From: Rhizopus arrhizus
Taxonomy: Eukaryota; Mucoromycota; Mucoromycetes; Mucorales; Rhizopodaceae
Length of the DNA: 64,000 nucleotides
Direction of reading: 5' to 3'
NCBI GenBank assembly: GCA_024220505.1
Contig: JAKZZE010000004.1
Location: 1,116,001 to 1,180,000 of the forward strand
The position numbers and the translations under genes are program-made. Below, in pieces: positions 34,197 to 44,679 of this stretch. Within the stretch, counting starts at the first letter, position 1; every line of letters begins with the position of its first letter. The notes below the pieces were generated by a model. That model did not search any database, had not been told where the DNA came from, and worked only from the letters and a program-made list of their open reading frames with translations.

Positions 34197-34495
34197 AAAT
34201 CCCTTCCGATGCAAGTCGTTTTGGCGACTTGAGTGAACAAAATGACTTGAGTCGTTAAACTGAAAACTTTCGGTTAAAGGAAAAGTTAACCTAATGTAAC
34301 AAAGAAGCTAAAAAAATGAAAAAAGTCAAAAAATGAGAAAGGTCATAAAAATGAAAAAGTCAAAAAAATAAAAAAAGTCGAAAAAATGAAAAAAGTCAAG
34401 AAAATGAAAAAAGTCAAAAAGAAAAAAAAAATATTACATATAAATATCCCAACCATTTAGTCAATTAAAAAGGACAGTACAGTTCTACTCATATA
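34197..34495 (+). repeat. LTR fragment with AAAAAAGTC tandem units
   Basis: Resembles 30520-30960: a CGACTT-rich start (GTCGTTTTGGCGACTTGAG is an imperfect palindrome), then a run of AAAAAGTCAAAAAATG units (about 34310-34425) and a TATA-like ATATAAATATCCC. Cut off at 34495 by the Tc1 element. Confidence 0.5.
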
Positions 34496-36141
34496 CAGTT
34501 GCCGTCAAAACTGGTCGCATGTTTTCATATTTTGCCTATACACGTTGCGGTCTACTTCATTTCTTAGTTTATAGCAATGTAGTATACACCATTCGAAAGA
34601 GCAAACTCTGGGTAACTCAGTGGTAGTACAAGTATTGCAGTAGATCCAGTGTATCGGTAATAACTGGCCCTCAAAGTCCGACGGTACATGCGACCAGTTT
34701 TGACGGCGTTTATAAGTAAACGTTTTGATATACTTTATTTAAAAAAACCAATACTTAGTCCAACGACCTTTTGCTTTAATAACTGCAGCACACCTTTTCG
34801 GCATACTTTCGATGTATTTTTGGCATTCCTCTTTAGAAATGGCATACCAGGTCTGACCTATACGCTCCCATAGCTCATGCGTACTACTTGGTGGTGCCTC
34901 ATAGCTATGAAATAGTTCTCTCTTTAAATGTGCCCACATATGCTCTATAGGATTTAGGTCTGGGGACTGAGGAGGTCATTCCAATACTTCGAGTGGCTGC
35001 TGGTCAATCCATTCTTTCACTACCTTCGATGTATGCTTCGGATCATTATCCTGCTGAAACACTATTTAGGAAGAATCCAAGCCATAACTTTCCATTGTCT
35101 TCAGTAAGTCATCTTTTAAGACCTCAAGATAGGCCTCGCTATTCATACGATGACCTACATCAACTATCCACCCAACGCCTTCCCATGTAATGCAGCTCCA
35201 GACCATAATATTGCCACCCCCATGCTTGACGGTTTGCTGTACATGTCGCGAGTTCAACTCCTCATGGGGTAGTTTCCATGTATAAGCCTTTCCGTCGGAT
35301 GCAAAACGATTTATTTTGGTCTCATCTGAGAATATGACCCGTTTCCAGTCGTCCATAGTCCAATGTTGGTGCGATTTAGCCCATTGAAGGCGTTTAATGA
35401 TGTTTTGCGTTCGCAGCAATGGTTTTTGAGGCTTGACAAATGCTATAAAGCCAGCTTTTTTAAGGACGCGGCGTACGGTACTGTCACTTACAGACATTCC
35501 AAATTCTTCTTTTAGAGCTTTTTGGATCTCTACAGCATTATTTTTTCTTCCCAAGGTGACTAATCTCCGGATGTAGCTTACCATGCGTTGACTAATTAGA
35601 GATGGACGACCACCTTCATCAACATTTCCACTCATCTTCAGAGATGAGCGGTACTTCTGAACAGTAGTACGACTAACACCAACTTGTTTTGCTATTTTGC
35701 TGTTTGACTTCTTGGATCTTAGCAATGAGGAAATGCTGTTTACTTTGTCGGTTGAAATTGCGCGCATGTCGAATCTGCAATGGTGCAATTTCTTAATGGG
35801 GTGTCGCAATGTAGCAAAAAAACACTTACATGTAAACAATATTATTATAATAGAAGAAAGAGAAGAAAAAAATATAAAAAATTTACAATTAAGTCACATT
35901 TTTGTGACTATATTATGTCACTTATAAACGCCGTCAAAACTGGTCGCATGTACCGTCGGACTTTGAGGGCCAGTTATTACCGATACACTGGATCTACTGC
36001 AATACTTGTACTACCACTGAGTTACCCAGAGTTTGCTCTTTCGAATGGTGTATACTACATTGCTATAAACTAAGAAATGAAGTAGACCGCAACGTGTATA
36101 GGCAAAATATGAAAACATGCGACCAGTTTTGACGGCAACTG
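34496..36141 (-). mobile_element. Tc1-like element with long nested inverted repeats
   Basis: Ends CAGTTGCCGTCAAAACTGG and its complement, flanked by TA (34494-34495, 36142-36143). The two ends match over about 215 bp (34496-34712 and 35925-36141). Each carries the GTCAAAACTGGTCGCATG motif twice, once at the outer tip and once inverted at the inner edge, an IR/DR-like plan. It encodes one broken transposase on the minus strand. Inserted at the junction between an LTR fragment and a gag gene. Confidence 0.9.
34739..35767 (-). pseudogene. Tc1 transposase (two nonsense codons)
   Basis: A plausible start is MRAISTDK at 35767. It contains an N-terminal paired HTH (SKIAKQVGVSRTTVQKYR; GRPSLIS; VSDSTVRRVLKKAGF), then the DD34E catalytic residues: Asp in VIFSDETKI, Asp in FQQDNDPKHTS and Glu in SPDLNPIEHMW. 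Two in-frame stops break it, TAA at about 35066-35068 between the first two catalytic blocks and TGA at about 34976 just before the PPQSPDLN block. The frame otherwise continues to GRWTKYWFF. All catalytic residues survive, so decay is recent. Confidence 0.88.
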
Positions 36142-36143
36142 TA

Positions 36144-37240
36144 TATCCATTGTTGTTATATCCATTGTTGTTATATCCATTGTTTCCCTTGTTGAATCTG
36201 TGTCCATTTTCATTATTATTTCGGTACCTAAAATATTCGTCGTTGCGTTGATGTCCGCGATGATTTTCATTAAAGTTATGGTAATTTCCGCGAGTGTTGG
36301 GGTTGTATACCCTGTTGGGTTGATAGAAGCTACTTAGCTCACTACGGACAACTTGTTGTACCATGTTAAGAATGCCATGTTGTTTATCTCGTGGTAATGA
36401 CTCATTATGATAATGTCTTGGGTGATGATGAACTTGATATTGAGTGTCGTTGGTATGACCAATTATATCCATGGTCGTTAATTGGGCTGGACCATTGGCA
36501 ATATTAGGATACATTATTCTGGTTGGGTTACTTACTCCATTTACTGAGATTATTTGTGTAGGTCTTTCATCTGTATCTATAAGTTCAACATTGTGGTTGT
36601 TTATAGCATAGTGGCTTTGGCAAGTATTATCATCATGATAGATTAAAGCATTATTGATATTACGAGGTATGAATGGGTTGTCGACCATTGCGATCTTACG
36701 TGGCCTGTTTGCATTCCACCATCCCTCAGCATGAACAATCCAATCTTGAAATGATTTTGAACTACTTTGAATACAAAATTGTTTGATTTCTTTTAAGAGG
36801 CCAGCACGAAATCTACTTTGGATCACCTCTTCGCTAGTAATATTCGCCAGATCAGCTGCTTCTCGTAATCTAGCCAAAAAAATCTGGGGGTGTTCTTGAT
36901 CACCTTGATACATCTCATTGAATTCTAATTCGTAACTTTGTATTAATTCCGGTGTTATATAGTGATCCTTTAGTTTTTCGATAGCCATTTCATATGTGAG
37001 CTCTGTATTTTCCTTGAGTATAACATTTTCGTAGTATATTTTTGCTGCACGTCGTAATTGGGATTTGAGGATAACAAGTTTGCGCGAATCATTATGTGTA
37101 TTACTGATAGCGAGGAAAGATTCTAGTATCTCCAAGAAATGTCGGAAATCTTCTCCTTCATAACCATGGAATTCAATTAGTCTGGGACGATATCCTTGGT
37201 TGCTGACTGAGGCCAACGCGTTTTGTCCTGCTGTATTCAT
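36144..37240 (-). pseudogene. gag: LTR-retrotransposon Gag, 3' end lost
   Basis: Starts at 37240 (MNTAGQNALAS) and stays open until the Tc1 element. It has a retrotransposon-Gag-like region (LVILKSQLRRAAKIYY, about residue 60; YITPELIQSYELEFNEMYQG, about residue 95; IFLARLREAADLANITSEEV, about residue 120), then a His/Asn-rich linker and repeated NNNGY units. No zinc knuckle, protease or RT remains; the Tc1 element and an unrelated LTR fragment follow. It reads away from the LTR at 37363-37992, with leader and primer-binding site between, so it is the 5' third of one element. Confidence 0.75.
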
Positions 37241-37342
37241 TGTTGCTAATAAGTGTTCTGAGATTGTAGAATCGATTTTGAATAATTTTTTTTTTGAAAG
37301 TTTCTGTAGTTTGTTGATTTGTTTGCTGTTTTTAATTGATTT

Positions 37343-37360
37343 TCCCTCGTAGTGACCACC
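37343..37360 (-). promoter_or_regulatory. Primer-binding site of the gag element
   Basis: On the minus strand TGGTGGTCACTACGAGGG starts two bases after the LTR end. It would pair with 18 nt of a tRNA 3' end, CCCTCGTAGTGACC-A-CCA. The tRNA itself is not in the window; tRNA-Leu at 29995 ends AGTCACCA, one base different in the acceptor. Confidence 0.7.
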
Positions 37361-37362
37361 AA

Positions 37363-37992
37363 ATGTGAGATTGGAGTTTGTAAGGTTTATATAGTGTTAA
37401 ATAGGTTTGATTTAAGAGAGTCTTGATATAAGATCAAAAGTTTAGGTAGGATTTGATTCCAAAAAGAGTAATGATTTGAATATAAGTTGCTTGAGTAAAG
37501 TGACCACCAGATCTTATAAGTAGATCAAACTGTTTTGAGTAAATTAAAAATAAAAAGGTAAAATAAAGGTAAAATAAAATAAAAAGGATTTACAATGAAG
37601 TGTATATACTTCAAGGGACTTCTTGTTCTTGATGTTAAGTAAAATAAAGGAAAAACAAAAGAGATTTACTTTATATGATATTTATTAAAATAATCAAAAA
37701 GTAAAGTAAAACAAAAGTTAAGAGTAGGTTAAGAGTGAAGTAAGTAAGTCTTGATTGCTGTTAATATGTCGAGGTATTTATATGTTTTTGAGTTTTCTGA
37801 TTATCTGTTGTTTTTGGTTTTTAGTGTGGAAAATTTTTGTATGAATCTACATAGCCATCTGAATTCAGACACTGTCTGTATTCATACAGTTGTCTGTATT
37901 CATTCAATTCTTGTGGTACAATTTTTTAATATTTTCCCATTGTGTGTGTTACAGCAACAAAGCTACAATATTTTCCCATTGTGTGTGTTACA
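37363..37992 (-). repeat. 5' LTR of the gag element
   Basis: 630 bp, minus strand TGTAACACACAC...CCAATCTCACA. Its interior contains the core AGATCTGGTGGTCACT (complement at 37499-37514). The first part is partly duplicated: CAATATTTTCCCATTGTGTG occurs twice, 37919-37990. Confidence 0.7.
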
Positions 37993-38364
37993 ACATACCA
38001 AAAGTAGTGTAACTTGTTAGTACTTGGGATTTGGATTGTATTAAAGTGTTGTAGATTTGTTTGATTTGAGGTTAGAAGCCTTGAATGACTTGAATTTGAT
38101 TAACTTGACTGAACGTTTAACAGTTCCTTTGATAAAGTAATTTGGTTTTAAGTAGTGACCACCAGATCTTTATAGATCAATAAGGTTAGGAGTAAGATTG
38201 TTTAATAAAAGATAAAAATAAAAGGGATCTTTCTTGATTAGTGATAACTCAGGTATCAGATCAGAAAGAATAAGTAAAAATAAGAAGAAAAGAAAAGGTA
38301 GTTGTGACCCAGTAAGAAAAGATTGCTTTTTAAGCGCGAGAAGATTTTATTTATTTTCTGTCTG

Positions 38365-38955
38365 TTGTGAGATTGGAGTTTGTAAGGTTTTTATAGTGTT
38401 AAATAGGTTTGATTTAAGAGAGTCTTGATATAAGATCAAAAGTTTAGGTAGGATTTGATTCCAAAAAGAGTAATGATTTGAATATAAGTTCGCTTGTAAG
38501 AAGTGACCACCAGATCTTGTTAAGTAGATCAAACTTTTGTGAATAAAATAAAGTAAAAAGATAAAAAAAAAGGGATTACAATGAAGTGTATTTGCTTCAA
38601 GGGACTTCTTGTTCTTGATATTAGATAAAATAAAAGAAAAACAAAAGAGATTTACTTTGTATGATATTTATTAAAATAATCAAAAAGTAAAGTAAATAAG
38701 TGAAGTAAAACAAAAGTTAAAAGTGAAGTAAGTCAGTCAAGAGTATAAGAAATATTGATGTTATTTATATGTTTTTGGCTTTTCTGATTATATGCTGTTT
38801 TTGATGATTTTGTGAATATTCTGTATTTTTTTGTATTTTTCTGGATTTATCTGTATTCCTACGTATTCATACGTATTTGTTTGTATTTTCCTGGATTTGA
38901 ATTAGTTGGAGAGAGAAAAGTCAAATGCTGCAAAAGTTTGCTGCATTGTGTTACA
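38365..38955 (-). repeat. Solo LTR (LTR2), TSD CTGT
   Basis: 591 bp, minus strand TGTAACACAATGC...CCAATCTCACA, flanked by CTGT at 38361-38364 and 38956-38959. Same family as the gag element LTR at 37363-37992. The core complement AGTGACCACCAGATC is at 38502-38516. Confidence 0.8.
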
Positions 38956-38988
38956 CTGTTATTTGGTTAAAAATATTCATCTTATTTA

Positions 38989-40618
38989 CAGTAGCGGACA
39001 AAACTGGTGCACAAAACTTTTTTTTAGCTTTTAACTACCATTACCTGCTCATGGTAATTGCAATAGTCATGAAACTGTACTAGAAGGAGGATATACTAGT
39101 CATTGTAATCTATGTATGTTCTAAGCATGACATTGTTAAAACTGAGCGATAAGCGTGCTTTGAATTTATAAAATCTTATATTTTCTAAAAACCGCAAAAG
39201 TGGCTAAAATCTTAGACTTTATATAATCATCTCATCTCTTGATATTATCGGATATTCTTCTTTGCATATGCTAATAATATGCGTGTATATCATTTTCAGT
39301 AAAAGAACCCGGCTCTTTAACTATTCTTTTCCAAAGATCATCGACCCTTTTTGATCTAGTGTCGTATCATCATACCTTTGCCATCAATTGCCACCTGGCA
39401 TGCTTAAGCGGACTTCGGCCGGGATTAGTGACGGCTAAACTTGTAGCACAGAAGCGCTGTTATCAAATATTGAGTTTGTGACATGCGTTGACTTGTGCCT
39501 TGTGTCATTGTCATACTGAAACGAGAGATTACGACGTTTTAGACTACTATACGCTAGGCTTTTGTGGTATGAAGTAAGCGAAATATATGTGTATATTTAT
39601 GAGTTCATTATACCATCGTATACCTGACACACATATTCTGGTCCTCAATATCTAATACAGCCTTAAAACATAACAGAGCAGCCAGCATGCTTCATTGTTT
39701 GATCACCGTGAAAAAATCGCTCAGGTTGCTCGACTTGCTTTCAATATTAGTGTATACTATCTGCATCCATAATGTTCATATTTGTTTCATTGCTAAAGAT
39801 AGCAGACTTCCAGCCCTCTATAGTATACAATGGCTTGTTGTGATACCACATTCATCGCTTTTTCCGACTTATACAGCTGATGAAATTCTTCGATTCCTTA
39901 CTTCCAGACTCAAAATCTAGCTTCCTACTGTGCCTTTAGACTGACAGTCTGCTAACACTGTATCTTAAGGTCCTCAAAATGTGCTGAGCATCAGGAACTG
40001 TGTGTAGCGGACCTTGTCCAAGCTCTAGGTTGATGACTGAACTAATAACTTTTCAGGCTAATAGCGGAATACCTTCATGATCACAAGACATTAAGTTTCT
40101 TTCTTCCCTCTTTCTCCTGTTGATTGTCCATTTAGAGATCCTTGTTACTCTAGAAATATCTGCTGTCGTACGAACTAGGCGTGTTCGAGATCTCAGAGTT
40201 TCGTTTTTACAGTTGCTTATTTTCTTAAACATATAAGGCTAGTACTTTGTTATAGTGAATAGGGTAAAAACAAAAGGGGGGACTCAATGGGAAATACAAA
40301 ATAAGTACAGTTTTATATATTTTTTAAGAGCTACTAAAATTTACTAATATGCTGTGAAATCTGAAAGCAAACGGGAGAGATATGGGGAAAATTGAAAGAA
40401 GGCTAGACAAGCACTACATTTTTGGCGAAAATTGAAATATGCAAAAAATCACTAAAAATGACCTTATGCCTGAAGGATGTCCGGCACAGTTCCGGTTTAC
40501 ATAACATAATGTATATTTTGGACTGTCTTTCAGATGGTATATACCACAAAAGTCGCAGACATATGGCGGAGATACAATGTTGATTTTAATTTTTGTGCAC
40601 CAGTTTTGTCCGCTACTG
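38989..40618 (-). mobile_element. Decayed mariner/Tc1-like element, copy 1
   Basis: 1630 bp, ends CAGTAGCGGACAAAACTGG and complement, flanked by TA. Transposase-sense strand is minus. Copy 2 (60865-62494) has exactly the same length, the opposite orientation and only scattered differences. The coding region is broken by many stops; fragments such as YDNDTRHKSTHV mark the second Asp block. Neither copy can be autonomous. Confidence 0.88.
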
Positions 40619-41104
40619 TATATAAAAAAAGGCGTGGCTTATTGTTGGTTACAATCTATGTCGAACTACATCAATGTCGCTGGACATCAAAATTTGTTCT
40701 TGTGATCATCATTGTTCTGAACTGTAAATTACAGTTCATGTTGTAACACGAACAATGATTTAGTCCCCGATACAAACATGTACAATTACAGTTTGGATGA
40801 AGAACATGAACTTTAATTTACAGTTCAGGACAAGAGACAAAAGACACCCCATATTTTTTATATAAATAAAATGAATATTTTGAACAAAATAACAGACATT
40901 CAATAAACAAAATCTTCTGGCGCTTAAAAGCAATTGTTTCTTATTGGGTCACAAATACCTTTTCTTTTCTTTTTATTTTTACTTATTCTTTCTGATCTGA
41001 TACCTGAATTATCACGAATCAAGAAAGATCCCTTTTATTTTTATCTTTTATTAAACAATCTTACTCCTAACCTTATTGATCTATAAAGATCTGGTGGTCA
41101 CTAC

Positions 41105-41654
41105 TGTAATTTTTGTGTTGCTTCAATGGCTTGTAAGAGTTAACGGTTTTGAAATAAAGTAAAGTTGATGAAAATGGATAAAAAAATAAGAGTTGGGTAG
41201 AGTATTGATATTAGGTTTGCTTGTAAGTGACCACCAGATCTTGTTAAGTAGATCAAACTTGTTTGTAATAAAGTAACTTGATAAGAATATTAAAAGGTTT
41301 TACAATGAAGATAATTGGCTTCAAGGGACTTGTCTTGCTTGTGTTTTAAGAGTGTTATACCAAAAGATTCAGGGATAAAGATACTTGATTTATTGGATAA
41401 AATATATTTAAGATAAGTAAAGTTAAAATATATAAGTCAAGAGAAGAAAGTCAAGATAAGTGAAGATAAGTCAAGAGTAAGTAAAAACTTGTCTATTTTA
41501 TAGACAAGGAAAAATAAAGTTTCATTTTGATATAAGGTTTGATTTCGATATAAGGTTTGATTTCGATATAAAGTTCAAAAAAAGGATAAGGTTCAAAATT
41601 AAAAAATCACAAGCCGCAGCCATTGCTGGTGTTAATGTTGTAATCTTTGTTACA
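41105..41654 (-). repeat. Solo LTR (LTR3), TSD CTAC
   Basis: 550 bp, minus strand TGTAACAAAGATTAC...AAAAATTACA, flanked by CTAC at 41101-41104 and 41655-41658. Contains three near-identical GGTTTGATTTCGATATAA units (about 41525-41580) and the core complement at 41226-41240. It inserted only two bases beyond the core motif of L1b. Confidence 0.8.
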
Positions 41655-41800
41655 CTACTTAAAACCAAATTACTATATCAAAAGAACTGTTAAACGTTCA
41701 ATCAAGTTAATCAAACTCAAGTCATTCAAGGCTTCAAACTTCAAATTAAACAAATCTACAACACTTTAACACAATCCAAATCCCAAGTACTAACAAGTTA

Positions 41801-43458
41801 CACTCTTTTCAGAAATTATTCGCCAAACTTTTGAAAAAATTAGCTAAATTTAAAAAAGACAATTAGCCATTTTCCTGAGGCAATCTTAGCCGAAAAATAA
41901 AATCCTTTTAGCTAAATTATGCTAATTAAGTGTAATTCTTTCTTTATTAAATATGTTTTCTATTTAAGCAATCTTCATACCTTGTCATGGAATATCTACA
42001 AAACCCTTTAAGATCACTCAAAAGAATACTATTGCATGCATCACGTATTCTTGAGGATAATGTTTCTTCTTGCAAGAGCTCTTCTCTTTTCATTTTGCTC
42101 TTACAAACAGACCAAAACTGCTCAATAGGATTTAGCTCAGGGGAATATGGAGGAAGATATACATAACCATATCCCCGTCTGTTAATCTCTTTTTCAATTT
42201 CAGCGTTCTTATGAATAGGCGCATTATCCATTACTATGTAGCAATCTTTGAACTCCTTGTGCTTGTCTAAAACATTCATTGTGTCGCATATGAAATTGAA
42301 ATAGTGACCTGTAACAGTACCATCTCTATTTTGAGTGTTGATTACAGCTTTACCGCCTCCTGATTTTCTCTTCTTATTTTGATTAACCGCTCTTGGCTTT
42401 CTCGCTTTCATATTGATAACTCCATATGGAGGAATTGCCCCAAGTATGGTCGTAGTCTTTGTTCTTGTCTTGGGTATAACTACTTCGGCACGACTAACTA
42501 TCTTAGACCAAGCTACAGTTCTTTTCATATCGATATGAAAAGCAGCTTCATCGATAAATATACAGTTACTGAGATAGTCCATATCAGTCTCCATCCAAAT
42601 TTTAATCCATTTGTATCTTCTTTCGATGTTCTCGAATGAGTTTCTTTCCACTGAATGGAAGTGTGCCTTCTTCAAGCTGATTCTACATTTTTCTTTTATG
42701 AAATTGTATACAGCAGTTTTAGAGATGCTCAGATCCATAAATTAAGCTGATAAACCGTCCATTATTTCATCTAATGTTAACGATGGCTTCTTATCAATGT
42801 AATCAACTAAAAATATCCTGTGTTCCTCGCCTAAAGAGGTGGTCTTCCAACAGGATTCTTAGCAGTTTTTCGCTGAATAATGTCTTGTGGATCTTTTTGG
42901 TTTCTATCGTACCAGCCCTGGGCAGTCCACGTAGGCATACCCAGCTTCTTTGCGGCTTGGGCTACTTTCAGACCCTTTTCATAAACTAGCTCAAAAAAAT
43001 ACTCTTTATCCTCGTCCGAGTACTTTCTGTAAGCACGTCTTCCTTTCCCTCTTGAATGAGTCTCGACTAGTAACTCACTAGCGCGCTCAACCTTTTCTTT
43101 TTTTATAACTTGCTTCTCAGGAGGCTTCAAGTCGATGTACTGATCATAATTCGTAACGCTGTCTAGTGGATAAGTTTCATCGTCAACCTCCATTGCAGTA
43201 ATAACTGCTTCTTCTTCATTCTCTCCCACAAAATTTCCAAGGCCGTCTTCATATACAAAAGTACTCATAACTAGGGACTAATCAAAGTAAAAAGAAACAG
43301 TAAAGAAAGTGTACTACGAAATGGTTAATTTGTATGCTGAATTTGGCTAAAAGGGCTTTTATTTTTCGGCTAAGATTGCCTCAGGAAAATGGCTAATTGT
43401 CTTTTTTAAATTTAGCTAATTTTTTCAAAAGTTTGGCGAATAATTTCTGAAAAGAGTG
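41801..43458 (-). mobile_element. Tc1/mariner-IS630 type transposon with ~100-bp TIRs
   Basis: Ends CACTCTTTTCAGAAATTATT and complement, TIRs extending about 110 bp (to TTAGCCGAAAAATAAAA), flanked by TA (41799-41800, 43459-43460). Encodes one broken transposase on the minus strand. Inserted into the last four bases of L1b. Confidence 0.9.
41947..43268 (-). pseudogene. IS630-type DDE transposase (frameshift and nonsense)
   Basis: The N-terminal part (43268 to about 42831) has an acidic head, then a basic linker and an HTH (AQAAKKLGMPTWTAQGWYDR) ending GRPP. Reading then shifts frame by one near 42835 and meets a TAA just before MDLSISKTAVYNF (about 42740). The catalytic part (42738-41947) shows Asp in CIFIDEAAFHID, Asp in YIVMDNAPIHK and Glu in PPYSPELNPIEQFW. 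All three catalytic residues are kept, so only two lesions separate it from an open gene. Confidence 0.85.
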
Positions 43459-43472
43459 TACAATGTTCTTCA

Positions 43473-44528
43473 GCTCTTTTTCCGCTTTCCATCACTTTCC
43501 ATAGATTCTTGCCTTATTTGGAAAGCTATCCACAACAACAGACTTGATCCATGCCAACTGTAAAGCAGCTACAAGCAGAACTCGCTGCAGCTAAGGCTGA
43601 AATCACCCGACTCAAGCAACAAAACGCTTCCCTCCTTGAGCGATTAGCTCATGCATCCAACGCCGTTGCTTCTAAGAAACCCGCTTCCACTTTGGTCTCC
43701 TCTCCACCGGTACCTCCTCCACTTACGTCTCCCTCACTGGCATCCGAAACCTCATCGCAACCCAAGTCTCCTCAGAAACGTCCTCCGCCTTCCGATTTGG
43801 GTTCTTCTCTTCCTCAGAAAGCTGCCAAGCTTAAAGCTTCCACGCCCCTTCCTAGTCAAATGGCTGCTGCTGGCACCTTCAGTGTTCGCTCGACCAACCA
43901 TGGCTACAAATTCCTATACCTGCCTATACGCCGCCGCCTTCCTATAGGTCAAATACGCTCTCGTCTACGACAACTGAATATTAATACCAGGCGTATCCTC
44001 AACATTCATTACCCCGACCGCGACCTTGTTGCCCTCCTAATTCATAATGATTACGAAACTGAACTCCGTTCGCTATTAAAGAACTTTGAGATCCCCGTTC
44101 AAGATGATTATGATCCTTTAGACCCCTCGAACCTTCGTGATCCTAAATACGACGACTATGACGAAGCGGACAGGACGTGCGCCGCACGTGGCCTGTTTCT
44201 GTGTCGTATCCTTCGTGCTCTCGATCACCTTAGAGGCCCTATCAAGCGGGCTGTAGCCAGTTTCTTCGCTAACAAAGGATATATAGATCGTGGCGACTTT
44301 CCTGAGCTCTTTCCCGTCAAAAACACATGAGCTCTACTTACTGTTTTCTCAATAGCCTCTCTTTCTGGGATCCATTTCTCTGTCCCCTTTCTTCAAACTA
44401 TAACTTTTTTACCCTCAATCCCAGAGGGGTTTTTAGATACTTCTTTCACTCTTTGAACTGACCCGGGCAAAATTAGTATAAAAATACTGCGTGCCCACTT
44501 GGGTTTAATAAATAAAACTTGTTTAATC
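43473..44528 (+). mobile_element. ORF1-only non-LTR retroposon (half-LINE-like)
   Basis: 1056 bp bounded by a perfect 15-bp duplication GTACAATGTTCTTCA (43458-43472 and 44529-44543). There are no terminal repeats and no RT. It has a short 5' leader, one ORF and a 3' tail ending TTTAATAAATAAAACTTGTTTAATC without a long poly(A). A G/C-rich potential hairpin lies at about 44461-44508 (CCCGGGCA...TGCCCACTTGGG). The left TSD includes the last base of the 41801-43458 transposon, so this insertion is younger than that one. It resembles mammalian HAL1 in concept: ORF1 kept, ORF2 absent. Confidence 0.78.
43551..44330 (+). CDS. LINE ORF1-like nucleic-acid-binding protein
   Basis: 259 residues, ATG at 43551. 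An N-terminal coiled coil (residues about 3-45, LQAELAAAKAEITRLKQQNA) suggests self-association, followed by a Ser/Pro-rich linker (50-115). Then comes a folded region, YKFLYLPIRRRLPIGQIRSR to LVALLIHNDYETELRSLL (about 130-190), with an RRM-like alternation of strands and helices, and an acidic/basic tail with a DEADRTCAARGLFLCR helix. No zinc knuckles. By plan it should be the RNA-binding ORF1 protein of a non-LTR element; the LINE2 ORF1 at 60388 has the same order with different sequence. Intact reading frame. Confidence 0.75.
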   Translation: MPTVKQLQAELAAAKAEITRLKQQNASLLERLAHASNAVASKKPASTLVSSPPVPPPLTSPSLASETSSQPKSPQKRPPPSDLGSSLPQKAAKLKASTPLPSQMAAAGTFSVRSTNHGYKFLYLPIRRRLPIGQIRSRLRQLNINTRRILNIHYPDRDLVALLIHNDYETELRSLLKNFEIPVQDDYDPLDPSNLRDPKYDDYDEADRTCAARGLFLCRILRALDHLRGPIKRAVASFFANKGYIDRGDFPELFPVKNT

Positions 44529-44587
44529 GTACAATGTTCTTCATCCAAACTGTATCGGGGACTAAACCATTGTTCGTGTTACAGTAG

Positions 44588-44679
44588 AATCAAAAGATGT
44601 GACAGAGGTAATCTTTGTTACATTAGAAACTAAAAAACATGACAACGTAACTCAAATTATGTGCTTCGATTCAACGAAA
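44588..44679. other. Short spacer before tRNA-Gly
   Basis: Sequence GATGTGACAGAGGTAATCTTTGTTACAT resembles LTR ends of the neighbouring group (compare 41634-41654). No gene. It is the 3' flank of tRNA-Gly and lacks a clear long T run on the tRNA strand. Confidence 0.4.

Larger units (their letters stand above)
40742..43462 (+). repeat. Solo LTR L1b (plus), TSD ATGT, with two nested insertions
   Basis: TGTAACACGAACAATG... at 40742 and ...ACAAGTTA + CA at 43461-43462, flanked by ATGT at 40738-40741 and 43463-43466. Its TATA-like box (ATATAAATAAAATG) is near 40858, and the core AGATCTGGTGGTCACT at 41088-41102. LTR3 (41105-41654) and a DDE transposon (41801-43458) interrupt it. Confidence 0.78.
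38008..44583 (-). repeat. Solo LTR L1 (minus copy) interrupted by six insertions
   Basis: LTR ends TGTAACACGAACAATGG (at 44583) and ...ACAAGTTACA (at 38008), TSD GTAG at 38004-38007 and 44584-44587. Once the inserted pieces are removed (38365-38959, 38987-40618, 40742-43466, 43473-44543) the remainder follows the order of L1 at 33264. Nested insertions: LTR2, a mariner, L1b with LTR3 and a DDE element inside it, and an ORF1-only retroposon. Confidence 0.75.

Noticed and set aside
36011..36073. Extension of the gag frame into AVKTGRMFSYFAYTRCG
   Set aside because: These residues come from the Tc1 inverted repeat; the real gag sequence stops at the TA insertion site (36142).
39687..39920. 77-codon open frame (MLHCLITVKK...) also at 61563-61796
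   Set aside because: It runs antisense to the decayed mariner transposase in both copies.
40742..41654. Miniature LTR retrotransposons (TRIMs) with PBS at each TGGTGGTCACT
   Set aside because: TSDs placed outside TGTAAC...TTACA show that the motif is internal to solo LTRs; only 37343-37360 lies correctly outside an LTR.
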